From Yamagishiella unicocca (lineage: Eukaryota; Chlorophyta; Chlorophyceae; Chlamydomonadales; Volvocaceae), in contig BDSL01000017.1 in the NCBI GenBank assembly GCA_003116995.1, positions 372,001 to 436,000 of the forward strand: a DNA stretch of 64,000 nt. Direction: 5' to 3'. Below are positions 22,393-35,154 of the stretch, piece after piece. Position numbers and translations under genes: made by a program. The notes beneath the pieces were generated by a model that had not been told where the DNA came from, made no database searches, and saw only the letters and a list, made by a program, of their open reading frames with translations. Each line of letters starts with the position of its first letter. The stretch's first letter is position 1.

Positions 22393-25300
22393 TCACACAG
22401 CCTTGCCGCCCTCACCCGCTGTTGCCGCCAACGACGGGCCCCCCACTACAAGGCGGCATCGTGCGTCGTCGATGACGTACGCCCCCTTGATATCGGCAAC
22501 CGCTAGGGCGTTCGTGTTGCATGCCGGCTCCCCCGACACCCCGTCGTCCCCAGACACAACACCGGATCCTGCCAACTCCTGAGATAATTCTACGTTCCCC
22601 AGCTCCCACCCATCGCATGATCCGAAGTCCCACAGCTTGTCGTCTTCGTCGTCATTCCCAACGTCCTCCACGCCGCTCGAAGAACCGCTGTCGTGCCCCG
22701 ACCCGGACCCGCCCGCACCCACCCGCAGCGCCCCAGTCTGCACGTCCAGCTGCCTCATTATAGACGCCACAGCCGCTGCAGCCGAATGGCCGCGCTCCTC
22801 CGCCTCGGTCAGACGTGCGCCAAACTCCGTGATCCGCGCGGCCTCGGCCTCGCGCGCATCCTTCAGGCGCTGCTCCGCGACAGCGCGTTGTCGCTCTGCC
22901 ACCTGCGCAACACACCAACGCGCAGGGCGTACCGCAGGAGATTTTGGCATAAACAATACTGATTTTCCAGACAGCATTAGCATGGCAAATTGGCAGGCGC
23001 ACCCGCGTGCCAATGTTGTATTGATTGCTCTAGACGGCGCATGCGCCGCAACCCGCTTGCCGTCTCAAGCCCACGCTAGATAGCGCAAGCCCATTGGCGG
23101 CACCACACACGCACCCGCAGTTTCTCTTCCAGTCCAGCTGCCGCTTCGTCCCTCGCAACCTTTAGCGCCGTAACCTCGCGGCGGGCCTCCATGATCTCTG
23201 ACTCAGCGGCTGCACGCGACACGTTCGCTGCAGCCACTGTCGCCTCCATCTGGTCCCGAAGGGCCAAGGCTTCCGCCGACGATTGCCCAGCAGTGAGCTT
23301 GACCGCAAACAACTGGTCCTGCAGAGCTGCCACCTCGGCCTCCCGTTTCAGTGCAATCCCCTCGGCCGCTGCTATTTCCTTCACGTACGCCGCTGATATC
23401 GCCGCGCGTTGCCGCTCGGCCGACTCGGCGATTGCTATCTGCTCCTGCAGCATCGCCACTTTGGCAGCAGACTCCTCCTGCAGCGCCACCAACCTAGCGG
23501 CGCGTTCCTCGGCTGCCGCCTCGGCCGTCGCAGCTGTCGTCACCAGCTGCTCCTGAAGGGACGCTATCATCGAGGCCCGTTGTTGAGAGGCTGTCTCTAC
23601 CTCTGCCAGCTGCTCGAGAACCATTGTAAACTCAGTAGCCCGCTGCCTTCCGGTTGCCTCAGCTGTTGCCAACTGCTCCCTGAGCGCTAACAGCTCGGTG
23701 GCGCGCTGGCGCATGTCCGCCTCCGCCAGAACCAGCTGCTCTGACATTGACTCAGCCACGCGTGCCTTCCCAGTCAGCTCCTGAAGGCACCGCCCACCAT
23801 GTCGGCCATGGATCAGATACAAAGCATACTGGCATGATAGCAACTGACGGAACGCTACGTACATGCTGTTCCAAATGTTTCAGGAAGATACGAATTGACT
23901 GAGGATTGATACTGGCGATTTCCAGCATGTATCATTTTGTTCCGCGCCAGAAACTGCTACACGCCCGCATCGTAACTCACCCTCTGCAGGCGCTCAGCCT
24001 CGGCAAGCGCCTCCTCAGCAGTCGACTTGAACGTCTCTGAGTCCATGGCCAGGCGGCGCCGATCTACCTCAACACCCGCCAGCCGCTCCCGTGCTTCGTC
24101 GGCAGCCGCCTCGGCCGCAACGATCCGCGCCTGCAAGCTGGCTTCAGCAGCCTCCTTCTCCTGTTGCTGCAACACCAGCGCGCTCCGTGCAGCGCTGACC
24201 TGTACCCCAGAGAGGACGCGGCACGGAAATATAAAGCGTGTTATCGCCTGGTTGGCGTGGCGTCGCACACAGGACGTTTCAGTGTAACGGAAAATTGACG
24301 ATGATCGAACAGTGCGCACGGAGAATCGCGCGTCCGCCAATCGAGGACGAAGCAGCATAAAGAAGCTGTTTGCTTTGTATGTGACCTTACGACGCCAGTG
24401 CGGCGGCAGGCACGCGGAGGGCAACTTGAACAGGAACGGCGGAAAAGCATCGCGAAAGGCAATGAGACAAAAAAACGTAGATACGCTTCGCAGTAATTTA
24501 GCCCAGGATAATCCATTACAACCTTTGGCTAATGGCCAACGAAATAGCCCAGCACGACTCCGTACAGCAACCGAATCAGTTACCTAAACGGAGCCGCATC
24601 CATGACGCCACAAACAGCAGAAAACAGGTTCGCCGACCTTGACGAAAATGAAGCCAAACCACGCTGCCATTTACCACACCCTTTCCAAGTGCAGAATGGG
24701 TCCGGTCCGAACGCGTTTCCAATGCGAGCAGCCTTTTCTCTACCAAGCAACTAGCAACTGCCTACTCGCAGAACTGGACTGTAGCAACTTCAGTACAGTG
24801 GCGACGATCAGACCCGCCTTGCAGTAATGCCAAACCAACCCCAGAAGAGGCCACGATAGGCCCGACCCAAAACCTGGAGATTTTATTCAAGCTTATCTCA
24901 TCATCGCCGCGTCCCCCCATCCGATCGTCCGGGCCTTCCGCACCGACTACGCGACAAGCGCCTTCACAGCGCGGCGCTACGGTCTAGGACTGGGAGACAA
25001 GGCTAGCGGCGCTGCTGCTGCCGCTATGGCGCGGGTCGGGTACCAGCGTCCACGACTGCGGGGGCGCGAGGAGGGGCGCGCGCGGCGGCTACGGGCGGCG
25101 TTGGGGCCGTCATCGAACCGCAAACCCACCGGTGCTTTCATACGCCTACCTCCCGGCACCGCTCAGCTACATACTAAGCTGTGGTATAAAAAAATAGATG
25201 GCGGCAGTTTATGCCGCGCCGATGCACATGCAGTACCTGGCGCGCGCTAGCAGCTCGCAAAGACACGGACATGACACGGTTCCCATACACATATGTGAAA

Positions 25301-28300
25301 AGCAAATCACGACAATGGCTGACCGACGAACCCTACCAACGAACCCTACCAACGATATGGGTCACACGCACCTTGCCCTTGCACGCACGCCCCAACTCGC
25401 CCTCATTTAAAGTTGCAGCCGCCACCGTACCTGTGTTGCCACATCGGCCATCTGGTCGTGCAACTTAACCACCTCAGCTTTCGAGGCCGCCAGCATGCTG
25501 CGCAGCTCCTCCACCTGGAGCGAGGGGCGGGATTGAAACGATGTCATTCACACACCGCACAACGACGAGGTGGGAGGTTCAGGACATCGACACGTGGGAG
25601 GTTCAGGACATCGATATGTGGGAGGTTCAGGACATCGCCTTGGTCCAGCGAAGACTGGACAGTAGCGGCTAGTTCCGGCCCCCTTGCTCACCTGCAACGC
25701 GAGCATCTCCCGTTGGGCCTCCAGGTCGGACTTGGTTGTCTCCAGACTTCGGAGCGCAGCCAGCGTGGCCTCGTGCCGCTCCGTCAGCTCGCCTACCTTG
25801 AGCAGCAGCTCGTCGCGCTCAGCAGTCAGCCGATCCACCTCCTGTTGCTGCAGCTCGTTGCTTTCCTTCTCAAGCTGCAGCGCCGCCTGCACCTCGTGCA
25901 GCTCGATTGAAGCCTTGTCAAGCGCGGCCTTGTGTGCGTCACGGACCTGTTGCCGGACGGAGCGTGCAGTGGTTGGTGGCGGGTATTGATAGGAAAACGT
26001 GCCGACCCAGATCAGGGTTAAGAGCGGGATCTAGGAGTTCGCGGGAACAAGCATAACTCGTCATGACTGCAGATACATTGGCCAGCAAACAGCATATGTT
26101 TAGGATTGCATGGTGTGCTCGGCGCAAGGTTGATATGAAGGGCAAACGTTTTTTTAAACGAACGGATATAAGCAGGCCGATGATGTCAAGGACCGCTTGG
26201 ACGGCAGGTAGCGCGCCCCACCTGCTGCAGGCCGGTGCGCTCCCGGCGGATGCGGTCGAGGTCGGCGGCGTCCTGGATGGCGCGAGCCTGCACAGCCAAC
26301 CAGGACTGTTGGTCAACGGCTGTCCCTCGTGCGTGTCGGGCCCGGCGCAACGCACGCTAACGGCCCCAGCCGCAGGAACTCGCCTACCCTCATGTCACAG
26401 AGTCGCATGTGGTCCTACCCATAACCCGCCCAGTAAAGCTGGATGCGGTTTCTGGCGCTCGTGGAAGTTAACGCAGACGCGTGGACGAAAAATAACCCAC
26501 AAAACAAGCAACCAGTCGGCGACCAACAGGCATCTTCAGAGCACACTGAACCACATCAGCCAGCCCATCGTTGCCATACCTGGAGGGATGCGCAACGGTC
26601 GTTTTGCTCCCGGAGCACCTCTGACACCTCAACGACAATCCTGAGAGAGTTTGAAGCGGCAGCGGCAAGAGCGACAGGTTGAGAAAGAAGCGGTTTTCAG
26701 AACAACAATGCCTAGTAATGTCGGCGCCAGCGTAAGAAAGTCCAGGCGAGGTGCCATAACGACTATCTACTTCACTGTCCTCAGATGTCCGTAAATGAGG
26801 TGAAGGGCGAATGAGGTATTGTCGGTCGTTCCTGCCTCCCGTTCTGTTGTTCATTCATAGCAGAATAGTCCAACTGACGCCTCCTCCCCCCTCTTTCCTT
26901 AACACACCTCTCCACGCCCTCCAGCGCGCCTCCAAGGCCCTCGAAACGGCGCGTCGCCCTGGCCGAGAGTGCTGCGAGCTGCCTGTTGACACCCGTCACG
27001 GTCAGGCCGCAGCGCTCCACTTGGGAGCTTAACGTGTTCGCAGCTTGGTTCTGGAGATCCAGTTCGTCCTGTACGAATAGGACGAGAGGCGGCACGCACG
27101 TGATGCAATGGTAGGCGCACCGACATGCTACCGACCGTTAAGCACATGTTCGACTTGCGCCAGACATTGCCGGTCAAACCCACAACGAAAGCAAGTCCGG
27201 CTGGGTCCGGTAACCCCATTTGCAGGTATTAGCGCACACGCACTCCCTTCAGGTGTTAACATCTGCCTGCACGGCCTTTACCAGAAGTAGTCTGTATGGA
27301 TGCGTGCGACCCTAGCGAGCAGCGGGCTTTCCTTCTCCAGACTTCCATTTCCAAGCCGCAGGGCGGCTCTAACGAGCGCCCCTAGAGCACCCCAACCATG
27401 ACGGTATTGCAGTGCGCCCACCAGAGTCAGCTGCAGCGTCGTTCGTTCCTGCTCTCGCTCAGCCGAAGCGCAGTTGAGCTGCTGACGGACGCGCTTGAGC
27501 TCATCCTGCACAGACATTCGCCGTTCGCTGTGTAAGCGCAAACATGGATCAAGGACAGGGGTGCGAAGCGCATGCATCACGACAGACATGTCCTGAACGG
27601 GACTTGCCTCTGTCGTTAGGTATACCATGGCTCTAGCTACGTACTAGTATCCCCTTCCAAAGGGTTTGGATTGGGGGCTTCGAAAACTTGGAACGAAACG
27701 CCGTTCCCATCCCAAGGTGCCACCATGCCGTGCAACACGATGCACACGTCCCACCCTGCGAGTTTTGGCTTTCAATTTCCTGACTCCCCACCTGCAGCTG
27801 CACGACCTGCTCCACCAGCTGGTCGCGGTCGGTCTGCACCGGAGAAGAGGCACAGGGTCACAAGAGTCCAAGAGCAGGGTTGGCATTCGGAGTGCGGAAT
27901 GGCGCTAAGGAGCTGGCCCGATACAAGGCGTAGTGGGCCCAGAACGGGGCCCACTTCCGCAGCAGTGGCGCTGCGCGAGCGTGACCATCAGAGCCTGGCG
28001 TGCTGGGTCGTCGGCACAGGCGATATCCTCTTGGGTGTAGGCGCGCTGTCAGGGTTACCACTACGGTAGATGTAGCTGCAAATACACCCACCCATCTTGT
28101 TAAGAGGATGTGCATTTCCCCCCGGCAACCTGGCACGCACCTGAGCCTGTTCGACCTCCTGCTGGACGCTCTCAGCCCGCTGCTGGAGGTCGGCCAACTC
28201 AGCCTGCAGTGATGTACGCGACACGGGCGCCAGATGCAGCCGTCAGGCGCAACCGCGACAGCGACGAAGCACTTCCTTGCGCGACGCTGGGAAGCCCCAG

Positions 28301-31300
28301 CGTTCTCCGCTTTCAACCGAAGCCCTACGAAACGCACCTCCTAAGCTCGTAAGTACGAATTGACGGCATTTGGTGAAGAGCCATACGCACGCAACGCACA
28401 CGCGAAAGAGAGCAACCGCGTTGACGCCTGCCTCACCTTCAGCTCTTCCGACAGCGTGCATCCGGCCGCCGCTGCGACGGCCCGCTCACTCGCTTCCATC
28501 CGCGCCGCCTCCAGCTCGTCGCGCGCGGCCTGGAGCTCCTCTGCCGCCGAGCGTGCGTCCCTCTGGGCCGTGTCCAGCTGCTCCTCGAGTTCCTGCCGAG
28601 CCTTGACCTCAGCACGCTGGCTGCTGTCCGACAGCTCAGACACCTGCGCCTCCAGTTGCGCGACCTGGCTTCGGAGCTGTTCCACGTCTGCCTCCTTGGC
28701 GCACGTCACCTCTTCCAGTTGTCGTGTGACATCAGCCAGGCGCTCCTTGGCCTCCTGTTTGGCAACGCACGTGACATCGGGCGAGGCGCAGTGTTCGTCA
28801 TGGCCGCTCGGCAAGGCGGCTCCCGCGATACGAAGGTAAAGGGGCATCCGCAGCACAAGCAGACCGCGTTAAGCCAAGACTGAAGGACTCTGCACGTCAC
28901 GCACTGAGATCGCTTGAAGGGTGATAACAGCAGGTGGCCTTGCCCCAGCACTAGCGCGCCGGCAAGCACTTGCAATGGTCCAGTACCACCCGCTCGCCCA
29001 CGTGCTAGCACGACGTGCACGTCATTTCTCCCGCACTGCTCTGCCGCACGAACCGAGTCACCACTGCCCACCTGGAGCTCCTGCCGAGCGCCTGCCGCAG
29101 TGGCCCCCAGCTCCCGGAGTCGGGCCTCGTCCCGCTGCATTTGCTGCTGTCGTTCACGTTGCCAGAGTTCCTCTGCGGCTGCAGCCGCCCGCGCCGTCCC
29201 CTCCGCCATCTCCGCCTTCGCAGCAGCAAATTCTGCCGCCGTGGCCGCTTCTTCCGCGGCCTTGGCCTCCGCGTCTGCACGGGCCTCAGCCTCCGCCAGC
29301 TGCCGCCGAAGCGCGGAGCAGTCCCGGCGCGCCTCCTCGAGCTGCAAGTCTTGGGATTGCAGGTAGGCCTTCATGGCGCTCAGGTCTTGGCTTGCCGCCT
29401 CAATCTGGCCCGCGTAATCCGACAGAAGTTCGGTGCGCTCCGCCGCAACCCGCGTCTGGAGTGCCTCGTACTCAGCCTGCAGCGAGAACCTGCACGTGGA
29501 ACGTAAGGTTGGTGGGTGGGTGGTGAACATACCAATGCGGACCCGAACGGCGAAATGGCGGTGGTTGTGGACCCTAACAATGAAATGGTGGTACAATAGT
29601 GATTAATATGTTGTGTTCCCGATACGCACTCCATCGCGACCGCCTAGCACAACTTGGATATGCCGACAAAGCAATGCAACCAATGCCACTGCGAATGCTG
29701 AGGACTAGAGCTAAAAGCTTTGCGTGCGTAGCCCCGGCGCCCACCCATGCATTGCCCTCCCCCTCGTTTACGTAGTCAGTGCCGACCCACGGGTTTTACT
29801 CTCAATCGCTCCTCAGCAAATAAACTCCCTCGCCCGCTGCAAAGGGAACGACACTCACAGCTGCGACCGAGCTTGGGCAAACTCTTGGGCACGCTGCTCC
29901 GCCTCTACGCGCAGCACCGACACCTGCTCCCGCAGCTCATCGCCCTCTTCAGCGAGCCGTGTCGCCTCGTCGCGCGCCTGCTGCAGTAGCTCGGGCCAAT
30001 GCTCGTCCTGCGAGGCAGCACATCGCCGCAATGCCATCCATCCGGGCGTCAACAGAGAGTATCACGGGCTACTGTGCACGTTCATCAACATAATGTAATT
30101 TTCTGACTGACTGACTGACCCAGAAACCCGACGTGACGACACGTGCTGTTATTTTGCATTCCGAACCGCGTCCTGTAGGATGGAGTGGATCACCGTTCTG
30201 ACCCGGTCAGCTTTTACAAGCTTAGCAGGCTGGCGTTGTGATGCATACATACTGCGAAAGCATACGGGTCCGCACTCTACTCCCCATCGGAATCACTGTA
30301 AACATACTGTGCCTCAGCTGTCAGCATGCGCAGACAACCTAGCTCATGCTCATCGACCCAGATAACAGTTACTACCGTGTGCTTGGGTGGCATACACACC
30401 AGGGCGCTTACGGTGTGGCATTTACCTGGTTTTCGGGACCGATCTGGTGGCTCATCGAACTGATTTCATCCTCTTCGGCGCCGTCAGCACCTGAGGGGAG
30501 GCCAGCACGAGGCAGGTGGTTCATCACGGGGCCGAGCCTAATAAGTATGGACACGTCTCTGCGCTCCTCTTCGCTGATCAGGACAACGGCTACCTGGCAA
30601 TCACCCTACAAGCTACCATGTTGACACCTTGGGATTGACGATTAGGTTAATGCTTAACTGCTAGATGGCTGACCGGTTTCGCAGCCAGGAGGTGGTTCCG
30701 CTCACCGGTGGGCGACCCAAAGGCACACGAAGTCGTTGCTGTGGTTACCGCTGCGGGGATTGCGTGGGGGCCCGCCCCGAAACCGCTAAAGCGCGGGCCT
30801 GGCGAGGTCATCGCCAGCGCCCGGTTGACGTTCTGTACTGTGCGCGGGGTAGCCTCCGATTGAAGGATCCCGCCGCGCGCAGCCGTCACCGGAGTCTGCA
30901 TAGCGCCCGATGGCAACCCGGCACGGCGCAGAAGACGCGTGGTGCGACGCAGGTTCTGGTCAAGCACCACCAGGGCGGCCTCCTTGGTCTGCAGCTGGTC
31001 TCTGCGGGGCGAAAACCGGAGTTGTAGGTGACTTTGAAACCCCATGGCATAAGCGGAATAAGCGGGATAAGAGGGCAGCCACGTTTGCAATGCTTTGTCG
31101 CCATATCAATTAAGTAATCCCGATACCGCAGAGCCCGCACTCACTGCAGCGCTTTGACATCATTGTCCCGCTCTTCAATAAGGCTCCTAAAGTTGTCAAT
31201 CCGGCGTTCATGTTCCTTTATCGTTTGATCCCGGTTGACCTGCATAAAGAAAGCATTGAGCAGCGATCGGTTGGGCGGGCCCGAGGAACCTCACAAGTCG

Positions 31301-31704
31301 CGGGAACTTCAGTTGCCCGGCATCGACAACACAGCTTTATATGATTGATCAAACTTAAGTTGTGCCAGCTGATTAAGAAATCGCCGTCAGACCAACAGCT
31401 GGCATTCGCAGAGCCGGTCTGCTGCAAAGGATTTTGAAGTCGCAAGCAGACAAGTTTGCTCCTCGCCAGCCATACAAGCCCCCATGTGAAAGGCTGGCGG
31501 CCGATGCCGTCGCGAGCATTTATACGTGCTCACCAGCTGCACACGGGCGTCCTGAAGCTGCGCTTTGGTACCGCGCAGGTCCTTAAGCGCGCCTTCCAGC
31601 TGGTTTTCTTTGCAAGTGCATGATCGCTGGAAGCGACTTGCACGTCGATAATACAGGAGGGTTAACGCAGCTAATAAGAAATGGCTTAACACTATGAGGA
31701 ACAT
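22393..31704 (-). CDS. Large coiled-coil protein gene A, at least 1,150 residues
   Basis: I do not recognise the family. Eighteen exons join in phase, roughly 31607-31534, 31239-31145, 31001-30706, 30490-30426, 30007-29859, 29489-29072, 28754-28437, 28203-28141, 27833-27792, 27505-27422, 27067-26908, 26641-26580, 26309-26220, 25950-25692, 25516-25431, 24201-23982, 23786-23118 and 22905-22393. The early part is a short coil ('ERRIDNFRSLIEERDNDVKA'), then a basic Ser/Thr/Gly region and an acidic segment (GAEEDEISS). A rod of about 900 residues follows, with repeats such as 'VALQEESAAKVAMLQEQIAI'. The C-terminus is acidic (GVEDVGNDDEDDKLWDF) and ends in GGKAV and a stop. The true start is uncertain. 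Reading straight up to an ATG at 31704 adds a hydrophobic stretch (LSHFLLAALTLLYY) with untypical TTA codons, so an undetected upstream exon is as likely. It stands head to tail with coiled-coil gene B and may be an old relative, but could also be a part of one larger locus. Confidence 0.58.
24210..25425. other. Long intron of coiled-coil gene A
   Basis: The 1.2-kb intron between the exons at 25516-25431 and 24201-23982. It is mostly of intermediate base composition with a very G/C-rich patch around 25020-25130. I see no coiled-coil exon or recognisable ORF in it, and the flanking exons join in phase without it. Confidence 0.4.
25570..25637 (+). repeat. 24-bp tandem repeat, three copies
   Basis: GTGGGAGGTTCAGGACATCG plus four variable bases is repeated three times inside the intron between the gene A exons at 25950-25692 and 25516-25431. 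Confidence 0.9.
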
Positions 31705-32230
31705 CTTTCCGCCGCCTACAGGTTCGGCTAATCCATGAGTAATTAGTTTAAGTTATAAGTCTTTAGAGCATGTTCATGCATCGTAGATTACTAGGCATTG
31801 CATGCAAGAGAGCGGGACCATGAACACGCCAGCCTTGGATCCGATATGACTCACGGCTGTCGTTGCAAGCACCAAGCAGCAAGCCCATGCAGGGAAAAAC
31901 CACCCAGGCCGATCTTGCAGACAAGCAGGTAGCAAGGAATAAAGGGTTGCACATTGCATCTTTTTTTGGGTTCGTTCTGCAATCAGCGATTGATTCCAGG
32001 CGCCCCTGCGTTCACGCTGCGTGCACCATGCTCAATTGCATCACATTAGCCATTATATTCGACAGGGGGCCTTGCCGAATTTCCAACAGATGGCTTCACA
32101 CAGCCTCCTTGCGGCTTGGGTCCGCACTGCAGCCAAAAGCGTGCGCGCGCACGTACACGGCCCGTGTGCCAAAGAGTGGCGCAGGGCGCGGCCGTGTCCG
32201 TGTCCGTCCAAGACTTACAGTAATGCGCAC

Positions 32231-33985
32231 TGTACGCCTCCACATAGCAGGTGCTAGGCTAACACGCGCTAGAGAACTAGCAGCAGGAGGTGCGGCGGCG
32301 ATCCATGAAGTGGTCGCGGAAGAAATGGCCTCCGGATCCAACCCTCCGACGCTAGAGGCTATAGAAAGGCTGCTGGACAGCAAGCTTAAGGCGTTCGCCG
32401 ATGAGCTGAAGCAGGCGATAGCCCAGATGGCGGAGGAGATCAGGGAGTTACCGGTGCGGATGGATGCATCGATCGCGGCGAGTATGAACGCCTTCCGCGC
32501 GTAGGTCTTGGCAGCTATGGAGGCTGGACTGGACGGGATAGCGCGATGGCTGAGGACAGGCTGCTGGCGCTTGTCCCACCAGCACTGGTCGCCCGAGTTC
32601 ACCCGGTGACCACCGAGGTAATCTCGCAGCACCTACCTGGATCGCACATCGGCTTCGATGTCAACCTGCGCCCGCCGTGCCTGTCGGGGCGCAGGGCCGC
32701 GCAGGAGGCAGTCCGTATTTGCGTCTGGTTGACATCGCGATGAAGCCGATCAGCAGGCGGGCAATCGCCACCTTGGGGCGGGTGCTTCGCAATAGCCACG
32801 ACATCCTAATCAGGGACGCACTAACCAGGCTGGAGTTGGCTTGCGCCAGGAGAGAGGGCAGGTTTTCGGCCTGCTAAGGGCAGAGAACAAGCCGCGCTGG
32901 GAGCCTGGTGTTGAGATCACTTACATGGATATCGGGGGCGGCGCATCCCGTACAACTTGGACGCAACACCCACCGCCGTCACCACCGCAACAGCCGGTCG
33001 GGGATGCCAACACGGCATAGAGGGGCGCGAGCCAGGAGGTTCCAGCGCTACGCGTCATCCAATAAAACATCCGTGGACTCACAGACTGGACATTTCGGCA
33101 TCAAGCATTCGACGAAACTGACACCTACCTATGACATAGTTGTGATCACTGAAACGCAAGCAGTCGGAGATAGGATGATTAAGAGGTTTTTACCACAAGG
33201 GCCACAGCTACTTTCTGTTGATGATGTGGCAAACAGGGGGGAGCTTTGGTGCGGGTTCGTCAATGTTTAGCTGGTCATAGCTCTGTTGGGGGAGTCGCTA
33301 GTACCACGAGACACGGAGGGAGAGTACCTGGTAAAGGGTAAAGGGTCACGCGCTGGCACTGAAGGGCCGAAGCTTACTCATAGGGGCCAGTTATGCGGCA
33401 CCAATGGCCTCATCGCTCCATGCCAATTCGCGCCTCGGCTCCAATGGTGATGGTAATGCAACCGATCGAATGTGCAGCGGGAAATTCTAATTAGACGGTA
33501 TCAGGCCTCCGGTCATGGGAGACCTCAATGCGCGGATTGCAGGCCTGAGGGACTTGCCTGGTTTCGATGCGGATGTAGAGCTAGATATGCACGGCCACGA
33601 TAGTGAGCAATAGCTTGTTGCGGGGAATCTCGACTATGAAGTGCAAAGACTCTCTGATCGGGGAATGTGTTTGGGCAGGCACTCACTCGTTTATATCGGG
33701 AGCTGGAACTAGTAGTACTGAATGGGCGAGTAGCGAGGTTGAGAACGGGAGTTTACCTTCACCTCCAGGCACACAGACATGTCAGGCAAGAGTATGATTA
33801 ATGTTTTCGTGGCATCGCCTGCACTTTTTGATGTAGCGTGCGAGCTTCAGGTCGGCAGCATCCCCAATGCGATAGGGGAAAGGATTGGAGACCTGCTCAG
33901 TGACCACTGCCCAGTTGCGGCCCGCCTCTCAAACGAGCTCATCGTCGCCTGCAGTCACACCACCGGCCCTCGTACACCCTCCTGA
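32231..33985 (+). pseudogene. Decayed LINE: ORF1-like remnant plus broken endonuclease domain
   Basis: The first part (to 32504) reads as a 90-residue helical frame with 'LEAIERLLDSKLKAFADELK', like the coiled-coil part of a LINE ORF1, then stops. Short helical fragments in shifting frames continue to about 32950. Around 33060-33240 an apurinic-endonuclease start is visible in two frames: NIRGL in one frame, then DIVVITETQ in another, so a frameshift lies between them. GDLNARI appears near 33515 and 'SMINVFVASPALF' with DHCPVAA near 33800-33930. All of these are standard endonuclease landmarks, separated by stops. It is an old, non-functional copy related to the element to its right. Confidence 0.65.
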
Positions 33986-34636
33986 GCCCCCCGGCGGTTG
34001 CCGTTGGCGGTCGCCACTGCCAACTGCCCCTCCATCCTCCCGGTCGCCGGCTGCCCCTCCACTTACCGGGTTGCGCCGCTGCCGGCTGCCCGTCCCCCCC
34101 CGGCTGCGCCCTTCCTCATGGTGCCCTCATCGCCAAACGCCAGCATCAACGGAACATGAGGAGCTTAGTCAGCGGCATCCGTTTGGCCTCGCAAGTGCCG
34201 AACCGCGTAACCAGGGCTGTGATGTGCAGGATGAGCACGCTGCTTCAGAAGGGTGATCGATCATTCCGGAATTGAATCGCTCGTCCACGTCGTTGTGCAC
34301 TTTGTTTCTATGCTCCACCCAATCCAACCCAATGGTCGCTGTGCACTTTGTTTCTGTGCCCTAGCCAACCCAACCCAATGGGCGTTGTGCTGTTTCGGAA
34401 AAGCCTAGCCCTCCACGTCGCCGGCATCTTATTCCTAGGATCCCTCGCCCTCCACGATGCGTCAAGGCCACCATTACAGTCCAGTCGAGTTGTGTGAGAG
34501 GGCCGCATTGCGGCCGATATGGCCCTTGGCCTTGCGGCAGCAACCCTGCGTTGCCACCTGAGTGGTCCAAGCTCCTTTCGCCCGCCAACACCCCACCCCA
34601 CAATTACTACAACCACAGGCGCCACGGGGCAGGGCG
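33986..34636 (+). other. Sequence between LINE remnants
   Basis: No coding signal. A Pro/Leu-like CCGGTTGCC-rich low-complexity part runs to about 34130. Two copies of a segment containing GTGCACTTTGTTTCTGTGCC, with neighbouring CCAACCCAATGG, lie around 34300-34390. It may be decayed element sequence. Confidence 0.35.
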
Positions 34637-34646
34637 AATTCGCGAT
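34637..34646 (+). repeat. 5' target-site duplication of truncated LINE
   Basis: AATTCGCGAT stands immediately before the first base shared with the larger LINE copy. The identical ten bases follow the 3' tail at 35145. Confidence 0.9.
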
Positions 34647-35144
34647 TGGATGGGACTACCCTTTGAGCGTAGTGCGCCCATCACATGGCTGCCGCACGTG
34701 TCGGCCTGCATGCCTTTTGAGCGGCACCGACGTCTTATGCGCTTCCGTATGTGCTGTTGGCCCATAGCGGCCAACAGGGCTCAGGGGTTGCCTAGGGAAC
34801 AGAGGTTGTGTCGGATTTGCTCCAGTGGCGCTATTGAAGATGAGCAGCATGTACTGTGTGTTTGCCCTGCGTATGCCAACCTAAGAGTGGACATGCAATT
34901 ACCCGTTGGGGATATGAGATCTATCATGCACACTTTTGACCAGGTTAAGTTGGCCAGTCTATTGGACCAGATCTGGGCTACGCGTAATAATGTCGAACCC
35001 TTTGGGCGATAGTTATTTTTCTTGCCTAAGGAACCTGAGTGTACAAACGCCTGTTTTACGTTTGGCGAGGCGAGGAGCCGCACGGCTCGTTTAGTCTGTT
35101 ACCACCTGGGCTACACCCCCAGTCACGTGTAACACATCATCATC
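34647..35144 (+). mobile_element. 5'-truncated LINE insertion (3' end only)
   Basis: These 498 bases match the last part of the larger LINE at 38461-38978 with only a few differences: the C-terminal 120 codons of ORF2, the 3' untranslated region and an ATC-repeat tail. Perfect 10-bp target-site duplications flank it. It encodes the Cys/His-rich C-terminal motif ('LCRICSSGAIEDEQHVLCVC') but lacks reverse transcriptase, so it cannot move itself. The near identity implies recent insertion by target-primed reverse transcription that stopped early, into the older LINE-rich sequence. Confidence 0.92.
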
Positions 35145-35154
35145 AATTCGCGAT
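35145..35154 (+). repeat. 3' target-site duplication of truncated LINE
   Basis: AATTCGCGAT directly follows the ATC-repeat tail and matches the ten bases before the insertion. Confidence 0.9.
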
